From Limisphaerales bacterium (GTDB lineage Bacteria; Verrucomicrobiota; Verrucomicrobiia; Limisphaerales; AAA164-E04): DNA of 64,000 nt. Every line of letters begins with the position of its first letter. Positions within the stretch are counted from its first letter, which is position 1. Positions 55,201 to 62,008 of the stretch are shown here, one piece after another. The position numbers and the translations under genes were made by a program. The notes beneath the pieces were generated by a model. That model saw only the letters and a list, made by a program, of their open reading frames with translations. It was not told the DNA's origin and did not search any database. The stretch lies in contig JAMASS010000016.1 of assembly GCA_024761205.1 (NCBI GenBank), positions 1-64,000 on the forward strand, written 5' to 3'.

Positions 55201-55596
55201 TCCGTCCGCCCCACTGAAAACCGGCGCAGCGTCAACCCCATCAACCCATACTACCTTGTCTATGTCAGAAGTGACGGGGAGATACGGTCCAACTTCATGT
55301 ATCCGAAACAAATCCTGTCCATATACCGAGCCCTGTGCCAGGGGCAGACCGAACCCTTCAAAGACCTATGCGAAGCATTCGACCAAGAAACGGATAACAG
55401 CAGGAAGATGCACGAATACACGAGATTGCTCAATCGCGCCATCGACGCGATCAAACATGGCTTCAAAAAACGCGCTGTCCAATCAATGCTGGGCGACAGA
55501 AATGCAGTCATCCCCAAGACCTCCGAGCAACCCATTAGCGAAGAGGATTTCGAGCTGATCACTTGGCTGGTCATCAAGGAAAGCGGCCGAGGATGA
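52222..55596 (+). CDS. PLD-nuclease domain / SNF2-type helicase
   Basis: From ATG 52222, which has GGGGAGG 9 nt upstream and overlaps the HTH stop (ATGA), the protein has 1124 residues; ATG 52264 is an alternative. Residues ~20-210 form a phospholipase-D-like nuclease domain with one HKD-type site (FLHGKMYHVNNN then EAIIGSSNFTVSG). The helicase follows: Walker A IADSVGLGKTFEAL (~286), DExH-box LVVIDESHNFRN (~367), motif III LLLSATPVNTNL (~413), motif V IASDCISEGQNLQDCDY and VI IIQRFGRIDRLGS (810-848). PLD-helicases of this kind accompany restriction or defence methylases. Its stop overlaps the methyltransferase gene (ATGA 55593-55596), so the two are translated together and likely act together. 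Confidence 0.85.
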   Translation: MKKNEADDWVRAKAMNSTPSKQQTGIWDNHSRGIIGDFLRHRIKPGAELSFVSAYFTIYAYAALKDELDQISRFRFLFGEPRFIQSLNPEKTEKKAFAIEKGALTLASKLTQKHIARECAQWIKAKTDIRSVVRTGFLHGKMYHVNNNGVSEAIIGSSNFTVSGLGLGPHGNIELNLQVNDNRDRDDLKAWFDEVWKDNSLVKDVKPEVLRSLAQMYQNHSPQFIYLKTLFHIFQDYLSKAELGGLLDEKTGFFESDVWNLLYDFQKDGVKGAINKILTHKGCVIADSVGLGKTFEALAVIKYFELLNARVLVLCPKKLESNWLIYRNNDKRNPLLKDRFAYTVQAHTDLGLDKHATHHWGNYNLVVIDESHNFRNNAPGKQYDDGTRRLSRYEFLMRKVLQDGVDTNVLLLSATPVNTNLKDLRNQIYLLTQDNDRAFETSLSVHSIGQTMKNAQTCFTRWANPKKNPERKVSGLLDILDSAFFKLLDELTIARSRRHVKRYYDIAKVGRFPERLKPLTCTPGIDIKGSFPAYDDLNEDISRYKLCVYNPSEYILPKFISEYPKATEDASALQNQKDRENYLIGMMRVNFLKRLESSIKAFKITLDRTIKKIEDLEDKIIHFDKNRAKYMNPELFDDADDEEEMADLKERFMVGKKLEFRLEHLDINRWLGDLKADKTQLISIHKTASKVTPDRDAKLHKLKNLIAKKQECPVNPKNEKVLVFTAFSDTALYLYECLRPWLRDKLGLHVAVVTGSGDNKTTFKPQGFRAQTDFNAILTNFSPRSKHREKMVDSMPQEGEIDILIASDCISEGQNLQDCDYLVNYDIHWNPVRIIQRFGRIDRLGSTNRCIQLVNFWPTQDLNKYINLKDRVEARMVLADLAATVEDDLLNPEQSEDLHKNEQTYREKQLLRLKDEVLDLEDIEENVSLSEFTLDDFREELMNHLEANRAKLNDAPLGLCALVPPLKERRTADPFDSSLRDIARPGVIFCLRHSVRPTENRRSVNPINPYYLVYVRSDGEIRSNFMYPKQILSIYRALCQGQTEPFKDLCEAFDQETDNSRKMHEYTRLLNRAIDAIKHGFKKRAVQSMLGDRNAVIPKTSEQPISEEDFELITWLVIKESGRG

Positions 55597-58500
55597 AAAA
55601 AAACTTGCGAACAAAGCTAGTCGGCGCCCTTGCCTCCTTCGAGTGCCGCCGGCCTAAGGAAGCAGCCCTTTCCCTCCTGAGCACTCTGGGATACGAGAGC
55701 CAGAGGACCCTTGATCTTGATGGCAAGCCAACCGCCTTTCTCCAGCAATTCGATGCCCGCCACCGCCGACTCCAGCGAGACAAGGCGCTATTTGATGAGT
55801 GGAAAAGCATAGAACTCCTTTTCCAGCTCACAGACGACGAAGTGCGCGACTCCGGGAGACAAGCCGATCCGCCGTTCGATTCCTCCAAGACAGTAGATAA
55901 TCGCAACTACAAGTCTTACCTCTTCTTTGTGCTCCATCTGAAGCCCGGGCCTTACACACGAAGCAACCTGTCGGACATCACCCGTGAGATCAATCTGCTC
56001 TTTGATATGCCGGTCATGCTGCTCATCAAGAACGCCCCGACGCTCACTCTCGCAATCATCAACCGCCGGCTCAGCAAGCGTGACCCCACCCGTGATGTCG
56101 TGCGCAAGGTGACGTTGATTCGGGATATAAACTACGCTGCACCGAATCGCGCCCACATTGAGATTCTTCTCGATCTCTCGTTTCCCGTGCTCCGCTGCGC
56201 ATACACACAGATTACGACCTTCTCCGAACTCCACGACGCATGGGGCAAGACGCTGGACATCCAGGCCCTCAACAAAAGCTACTTCGAAAAGATCCGCAAT
56301 TGGTTCTACTGGGCAAGAACGAAAGTTGCATTTCCCAACGGTGCCCGCAAAGACGCCGACGGCGGCGATTCGGAAAGCCTTATTCGCCTCCTGACACGCC
56401 TTATCTTCTGCTGGTTTCTCAAGGAGATGAGTCTCGTCCCGGAAGATCTCTTCCGCCCCGACAAAGTCGGCGATTTACTGAATAAATGGCGGCTCGATGA
56501 AAAGGACCCCGACGGCCGCTACTACAAGGCCATCCTTCAGAATCTCTTCTTCGCCACGCTAAACACACCCGTGAAGCAGCGGCGCTTCCGCACCAAGCGG
56601 AGCTACAAAGGACGCAACAAGGACTACGGCGACCAGGCATGGTTCCGTTACTGCGATCTCTTCAAGAAAAAAGCCCCGGTTGAGGACCTCTACAAATCAA
56701 TTCCATTTCTCAACGGCGGCCTGTTCGAGAACCTTGACCGCATCCCCGGGCACGACGCCAACGCCACCAAGGAAGTACGAATCGACGGCTTCTCCGACGT
56801 AGCCTCGAAACAGCCATCCGTACCGGACTATCTCTTCTTTGGCGAGGAGCGCGAAGCCCCCGAAATCAAGTCCCTCCTAGGCGAATCACGCCCGCCCAAG
56901 GTCCGGGGCCTGATCCACATCTTCAACGCCTACAAGTTCACAGTTGAAGAAAACACGCCTCTGGAAGAAGACATCGCGCTTGATCCCGAGCTCTTGGGTC
57001 GCGTGTTCGAGAACCTGCTTGCCGCCGTCAATCCGGAAACCGGGATCGTTGCGCGCAAATCCAACGGCTCATTTTACACCCCGCGAAAAATCGTCAACTA
57101 CATGGTCGAAGAAACGCTTGTGAGAAGACTAGAGACGCAGCTCTCCAGCACGATGACCAAGGCAAAAAACATCGCTCCACGCCTGCGCGAGCTGTTTTCG
57201 GAGACGGCGGAAAACCATTGCTTCAAGGAAGCAGAAGCCGAGATTCTTGTCGATGAAATCAGCCGCCTGCGGATTCTCGATCCCGCCTGCGGCTCCGGCG
57301 CCTTTCCCATGGGCATTCTGCATCGGCTCGTGCACGCCCTGCGCAAGCTCGATCCGAAAAACGAACGCTGGAAGAAAGCCAAACTCGAAACCCTGCCGCC
57401 GGAAATGCGAAAGAAGACAGAACAGACATTCAAAAAAGAATCATTCGACTACACTCGCAAACTGGAACTCATCCGTGACTGCATCCACGGCGTCGACATC
57501 CAGCCCACGGCAATCCAGATCAGCAAACTGCGCTTCTTCCTCTCACTCGTGATCGAACAAAAAGGCAGCTCTTCCTTCCTTCCCCTTCCCAACCTCGAAA
57601 CCAAATTCGTGTGCGCAAATACCTTGCTGGGTTTGCCCCATCCTGAAAAGAGGGACCTCTTCCGGCATCAGATCGAGGCCAAGGAAAAGGAGCTTCTGAA
57701 GACCCGTTCCCGCTACTTCTTCGCCGAAACCCGCGCGGAAAAAGAAAAGTGCAAAGAGGATGACACAAGACTACGCAAGGAACTGGCCGACTTCATCAAA
57801 GAACTCGGCGGCAGTGTCGCTGATCAACTCGCCTCCGAGGTCGCCGCCTGGGACCCCTACCGCTCAGACAATCCCGCAGACTTCCTCGATCCGGAATCCA
57901 TGTTCGGCGTGGCCGATGGTTTCGACATCACCATCGGCAATCCGCCCTACGTACGAGCCGACGAGCAGTCCGAGTGGAACCAAGCCCAACGCAAGGCCAT
58001 CCTCGAGAGCCAACAATACGAAACACTCTGGGAGAAATGGGACCTCTACGTCCCGTTCATCGAACGGTCCTACAAACTGCTCCGGCCCAACGGCGTCACC
58101 TCATTGATCGTGTCCGACGCCTACTGCCATGCCAAATACGCCCGGAAATCTCAAAACTGGTTCCTTCACAATAGCCGCATCCTGCGTCTCGACTTCCTGA
58201 GCAAGCTCAGGATATTCGATGCCGCCGTCCACAACGTGACCTACTTCTTCCAACACACCGACGGCAAACGCAACCCACCCGAACGCCGCATCCACCAACC
58301 CGAATTCGGGACAACTAATCTCTTGCCTACTGGCCAGCAACTTGACCTTACTGAACGAGTATTTTTCCCCGAAGATACTAACTTTCAACAGTTTTCAGCC
58401 ACGACAGTTTTGCTTGATGAGATCTGCTACGTCAGTGTCGGTATGGTAGTTAATGCTGACGAAAAAAGGGCACCTGGCGCGTTTAAATTAAGAGATTTAG

Positions 58501-59180
58501 TCTCTGATACAAAAGATGAACACCACACAAAACCGTTCATAGAGGGTAAATTCTTGGCAAGGTGGCTACCCATTAAAAACAGATATCTTGAATGGGGTAC
58601 CTATCGAGCGCCAAATTTATTTCGTTGTCCAACATTCGTTGAGTTGTACGAAGTAAAAGAGAAATTGATCTCAGCCGACATGTCTGCGGGAGTACAACAA
58701 CTGCGTGTGGCCTACGACAATCAGAGGCTCTTTCACAACCATTCAGCTTGGTCGTTCCTGCTCTGGCACAGCTTGTCTGGCGTAAGAAATCGATCTATCA
58801 AGGGACGAACTCGCTACCGCAACGAAAAGCCGCCACGGTCAGACCTCCCGAAACGCGAGGAGCTTGAGGCAATCAGTCTGCGCTTCTCGGCGAAGTATAT
58901 CCTTGCCGTGATGAACTCAACCGTGGCGCGTGATTTCCTCCGGGCCAACAGAAGAAGCAACATCCACCTCTACCCTGATGATTGGAAGAAACTGCCCATC
59001 CCGGACGTATCGGAAGCGAAGCAGAAACCCATCATCGAAATCGTCGACCGGATTCTTGCGAAGAAGCAGCAAGACCCCCGCGCCGATATTTCCGAGCTTG
59101 AAGCAAAGGTCGACGCCATGGTCACCAAACTATATCAGCCGGCCTCCACCCCGCCATCGCCTATCCAGCGCAGGGTTTAG
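55593..59180 (+). CDS. Large N6-adenine DNA methyltransferase (Eco57I/Type IIG-ISP-like)
   Basis: From ATG 55593 the protein has 1195 residues; a start 30 bp earlier would overlap the helicase needlessly. Residues 1-250 form an N-terminal domain of unknown activity (SYLFFVLHLKPGPYTRSNLS). A helical middle is followed by the methyltransferase: GSFYTPRKIVNYMVEETLVR (the YTP motif), motif I LRILDPACGSGAFPMGILHR (~563) and motif IV DITIGNPPYVRADEQ (~783; NPPY, adenine specific). The C-terminus is a TaqI/Eco57I-type target-recognition region (about 900-1120) ending in YPDDWKKLPIPDV. It would methylate adenine at a specific site and, with the helicase, form a restriction-modification or phage defence system. 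The region 58310-58640 is AT-rich relative to the rest. Confidence 0.85.
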   Translation: MKKNLRTKLVGALASFECRRPKEAALSLLSTLGYESQRTLDLDGKPTAFLQQFDARHRRLQRDKALFDEWKSIELLFQLTDDEVRDSGRQADPPFDSSKTVDNRNYKSYLFFVLHLKPGPYTRSNLSDITREINLLFDMPVMLLIKNAPTLTLAIINRRLSKRDPTRDVVRKVTLIRDINYAAPNRAHIEILLDLSFPVLRCAYTQITTFSELHDAWGKTLDIQALNKSYFEKIRNWFYWARTKVAFPNGARKDADGGDSESLIRLLTRLIFCWFLKEMSLVPEDLFRPDKVGDLLNKWRLDEKDPDGRYYKAILQNLFFATLNTPVKQRRFRTKRSYKGRNKDYGDQAWFRYCDLFKKKAPVEDLYKSIPFLNGGLFENLDRIPGHDANATKEVRIDGFSDVASKQPSVPDYLFFGEEREAPEIKSLLGESRPPKVRGLIHIFNAYKFTVEENTPLEEDIALDPELLGRVFENLLAAVNPETGIVARKSNGSFYTPRKIVNYMVEETLVRRLETQLSSTMTKAKNIAPRLRELFSETAENHCFKEAEAEILVDEISRLRILDPACGSGAFPMGILHRLVHALRKLDPKNERWKKAKLETLPPEMRKKTEQTFKKESFDYTRKLELIRDCIHGVDIQPTAIQISKLRFFLSLVIEQKGSSSFLPLPNLETKFVCANTLLGLPHPEKRDLFRHQIEAKEKELLKTRSRYFFAETRAEKEKCKEDDTRLRKELADFIKELGGSVADQLASEVAAWDPYRSDNPADFLDPESMFGVADGFDITIGNPPYVRADEQSEWNQAQRKAILESQQYETLWEKWDLYVPFIERSYKLLRPNGVTSLIVSDAYCHAKYARKSQNWFLHNSRILRLDFLSKLRIFDAAVHNVTYFFQHTDGKRNPPERRIHQPEFGTTNLLPTGQQLDLTERVFFPEDTNFQQFSATTVLLDEICYVSVGMVVNADEKRAPGAFKLRDLVSDTKDEHHTKPFIEGKFLARWLPIKNRYLEWGTYRAPNLFRCPTFVELYEVKEKLISADMSAGVQQLRVAYDNQRLFHNHSAWSFLLWHSLSGVRNRSIKGRTRYRNEKPPRSDLPKREELEAISLRFSAKYILAVMNSTVARDFLRANRRSNIHLYPDDWKKLPIPDVSEAKQKPIIEIVDRILAKKQQDPRADISELEAKVDAMVTKLYQPASTPPSPIQRRV
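58310..58640 (+). other. AT-rich patch inside the methyltransferase target-recognition region
   Basis: Codons here end mostly in A or T (for example around DFVSDTKDEHHTKPF-like and RAPNLFRCPTFVELYE segments), unlike the C/G-ending codons before and after. The reading frame is intact. This is the part expected to choose the DNA target, so an exchange by recombination is plausible. Confidence 0.5.
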
Positions 59181-59569
59181 CGGCTCGTTTAAGTTCCGGC
59201 GGATGCGATGCTGCTGGTCAGTGATAGGTCTCACCGATACTAGGTTTTTCAGGTTTTCCATCAGCCCTTCAGTCTTCCAAAATACCAGGGGGCGATGCCT
59301 TTGCTCAGCACGGGCTGCTTCGAGCGTGAGCCCGTCTCTTGGCGGGCTTTGGCTGGCGCACCGGTGTTTCCCCTGGGCGACTGTCGGAAGAGAGCACCCA
59401 AGGTCCGCTTCATCTGTTCTGCGATATCGGCACTCATGGTTCAGTTTTTTTTGTGTTGTCGTTTGTCGTCGGTGTGGTGATTTATTTGGTGAGCATCGCC
59501 CCGGTCAACCGCTTGCCAAAAGTCCCTCGACACACCGTGCCCAGCCAATCTTCAGCCGTGTTCACACTT
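59181..59569. other. No gene recognised
   Basis: About 390 bp between the methyltransferase and the IS1595 relic. A frame at 59339-59572 (+) has one hydrophobic run (VFFVLSFVVGVVIYLVSIAP) but no family similarity; probably a chance frame. Confidence 0.4.
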
Positions 59570-60310
59570 TGATTGATGCGCCAGGCGAACTCGTTCAGAT
59601 ACCGGGAGCAATGCCTGCAGCTCCAATGGTGCCGTAAAATCCCCGCTTCAACACGGCCCAAACGCTCTCAATGCCCTTGGTGCGGACCTGCCCTTCCGCA
59701 TATTGCCGGGCGGAATGATTCACCCGGCGCTGCCGATACCAGAGCCTCTCCGGCCCCGTGTAAGAGGGGAAGTCATCCGTGTAAATGGGGGAGCCACGCG
59801 GCGGCGGATGAGAGCGAACATGACAGGCTTGGCTCACCCTCTCCGCCGGGAATAGCAAGACCCGTCCGTTTCTTTCCCGCATCCCCGCCACGGGCATCTT
59901 GCCCGCCGGGCCGCGTCCTTGCCGCTTTTTCCGGGAGAAACGGCGGTTCTTTTCCTTGCCGCCCAGGTAGGTTTCATCTATCTCAATGACGCCTTCGAGG
60001 TAAATTTTAGCCTCCTTACAGGCCTCGCCAATGCGCCAGGAACCACGCCGTCTTGGGTGTCACTCCCAAGACCCTGGAAAGCTGCCATGAAGAGACACCC
60101 TCTTGCGCCCCATGTTCAGCAGATAGACGGCGTAAAGCCATGTTTGCAAGGAGACATGGCCGCGCTCGAACACCGAGCCGATCCGCACGGTGAAATCCTT
60201 CCGGCAACGCCAAATGCCCGGGCGCGGGCGCCGTTCTGCGGCCTGTTTTGGGCGTGGCACTTGGGGCACTCCACGCCGTGTTTCCATCGCTCCTCTTCGA
60301 ATAAAACACT
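59570..60310 (-). pseudogene. IS1595-family transposase remnant (copy 2)
   Basis: On the minus strand, several frames give the family in order: HGVECPKCHAQNRP (zinc ribbon, about 60280-60240), FTVRIGSVFERGHVSLQTWL with YAVYLLNMGRK (about 60210-60110), SSWQLSRVLGVTPKTAWFLA (about 60090-60030), EGVIEIDETYLGGKEKNRRF (about 60000-59935), and from 59897 down YTDDFPSYTGPERLWYRQRR, VNHSARQYAEGQVRTKGIES and VWAVLKRGFYG. DxTxxGGKxKN, TDDxxxY and HxxGIESxWxxLKR form the DDE core. The element is clearly different in sequence from copy 1. Frame shifts near 60100 and 59900 inactivate it. Confidence 0.75.
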
Positions 60311-60542
60311 TTGTCGACTTTTTTTATGAAACAGCCTTCCCTTGTGGCATCAAGTATGTAATTCCACTTTTTGTTTGAAGATTGAGATAGGATAAACCGA
60401 ATCTACGGGATTGCTTCCTTCATGGAAATTCTGTTTATCTCATCCAACTCCCAACAAATTGGGTCGGGGTGCCCCCGCTTACCCTTCCTCCACCATGGCG
60501 ACAGACTCTACAGCAAGACACCATCTGGCTAGTGAGTATTGA
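60311..60542. other. Intergenic, no gene recognised
   Basis: Includes the expected right end of the IS1595 relic; I could not find a matching pair of terminal inverted repeats. Confidence 0.35.
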
Positions 60543-61501
60543 ATGAAATCTATGCAGGACAATCTCCCTTCAACACTCACCGAAAGGAAACTCTCCAACC
60601 CCAAACTGCTGTCGGTTAGTCTCTTGTTCTTGGCGCCCTTGTTCATTCTCCTGCTCCTTCCGAAGGCGCACGAACCGGTTCATGAAGGCAAGACACTCTC
60701 TCAGTGGCTGGAGACCCTCTATCCCGACCAACCCTCCGGACTTGGGCTCATGCACCAGCCGCTGACTGCTAGCCTCAGTTCGGACCAGATCAAGGCGCGA
60801 AAAGCAATTCAAGTGATCGGAACGAATCAGCTACCAAGTTATCTGAAGATGATCAGTCGTTCACGGACTTCCTTTGAGACAAGATGGAATGCGTGGCTCA
60901 ACAAACTATCGATCAAAAACAAATCGCTCCTCCTGACCACAGCGGAAACAACCCGAATGCGAGGCGCATTGGCAATTCATGCCCTGGGCCCCGACGCATT
61001 GCAGATGAAACCGGAGCTTCTGAACCTGCTCAGCAACTACACGTTTTCCACACCCTCCGCCCATGCCTTGGCTAGCCTTGGACCGGAAGTAGTTCCGGAC
61101 ATGCTGGATCCACTGGCACATACAAATGCCTGGATTCAAATCTGCGCGGTTTGGGTATTGGCCCAAAACCAAACGGCTTCGCGCGCCATAGTAACCAACC
61201 TCAACGCCCTTCTGCGTAATCCCAATGCTGCGTTCGATCGACTACCCTGTGGGCCGTCGGTCAGATCGGCGGTGAACGGACCTGGCTCACCAATACACTT
61301 CACCAGATGATCCAGGATCCCGTTCCCATGATCTGAAATGTCACCCTAAACACCCTGATGAATACAGAACTCGATACTTCATGGAAGGCAGGTTTCCTTG
61401 CTTCCCTAACAAACCACAAAGACAGAGCACTCTCTAGGGTGACTCAAAGACACTTGGCTCAATTATTGAAAATACCAGAATCTGACGAGTCACTGCCTTG
61501 A
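60543..61501 (+). pseudogene. Membrane-anchored HEAT-repeat-like protein, frameshifted
   Basis: From ATG 60543 the protein starts with a polar stretch and one membrane helix (LLSVSLLFLAPLFILLLLPK, ~22-41), then GKTLSQWLETLYPDQPSG, a phrase typical of Verrucomicrobial proteins whose body is made of HEAT-like repeats (ARKAIQVIGTNQLPSYLKMI; AIHALGPDALQMKPELLNLL; HALASLGPEVVPDMLDPLAH; QICAVWVLAQNQTASRAIVT). Near 61240 the frame slips: the continuing family sequence TLWAVGQIGGERTWLTNTLH is in another frame and, after a TGA at 61334-61336, goes on NVTLNTLMNTELDTSWKAGF to a TGA at 61499-61501. So the C-terminal third is out of frame; a protein truncated at 61310 is still possible. Confidence 0.6.
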
Positions 61502-61597
61502 TCGCAGCCTTTCACCGAAAATCTCCAAAACTTTCCCGACGAATTGACAACCAGGTCGATGTGTGGCGTAATGCCCGGCCCGCAGAGCGAGGACACG

Positions 61598-61683
61598 GGG
61601 TGGGATACCCAAGCGGCCAACGGGGGCAGACTGTAAATCTGCTGGCATTGCCTTCACAGGTTCGAATCCTGTTCCCACCACCA
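61598..61683 (+). tRNA. tRNA-Tyr (anticodon GTA)
   Basis: GGTGGGA (61598-61604) pairs with TCCCACC (61673-61679), followed by discriminator A and encoded CCA (61681-61683). The anticodon arm GCAGA-CTGTAAA-TCTGC gives GTA. A long variable arm (TGGCATTGCCTTCA region) fits bacterial tRNA-Tyr, and the T-arm has CAGGTTCGAATCCTG. Confidence 0.95.
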
Positions 61684-61739
61684 CTTCTTCAAAGAGCACC
61701 ATACCGCCGCAGATCACTGAGAATGCTCAAAGCTTGAAG

Positions 61740-62008
61740 ATGGCTCAAGAATACCTGTGGTATAATTCAAACTGGCTTACCGAATTTGTTCGAGCAAAAA
61801 GGAATTCATCCAGGAGCGCTACCCGGAAAAATGCGCTGCATTCCCCGAGATCATCAATCGCCTCAAGACTTGCGACGATTCCGCAGCCATCAAGCTCGAC
61901 AAGCTCTTTGACAAGCCCACACCTCAAGAACCACATTACAATTTTCTGAGTCTCTGCCTAGATTTTAGCCGCTGCGGCATCTACATGGACACACCCGAAG
62001 CCAAGTGA
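61740..62008 (+). pseudogene. Small unknown protein, single frameshift in an A-run
   Basis: ATG 61740 opens MAQEYLWYNSNWLTEFVRAK. At the AAAAA run near 61796-61800 the sensible sequence moves to the -1 frame and continues EFIQERYPEKCAAFPEIINR, LKTCDDSAAIKLDKLFDKPT and later NFLSLCLDFSRCGIYMDTPE to TGA 62006-62008. Adding one A restores an 89-90-residue protein. No family recognised. It is either a pseudogene with a 1-nt loss, a sequencing error in a homopolymer, or a case of -1 frameshifting. Confidence 0.4.

Noticed and set aside
59339..59572. Small membrane protein with one hydrophobic run after the methyltransferase
   Set aside because: One hydrophobic stretch in an otherwise random-looking product, no ribosome binding site, and neighbouring DNA is decayed.
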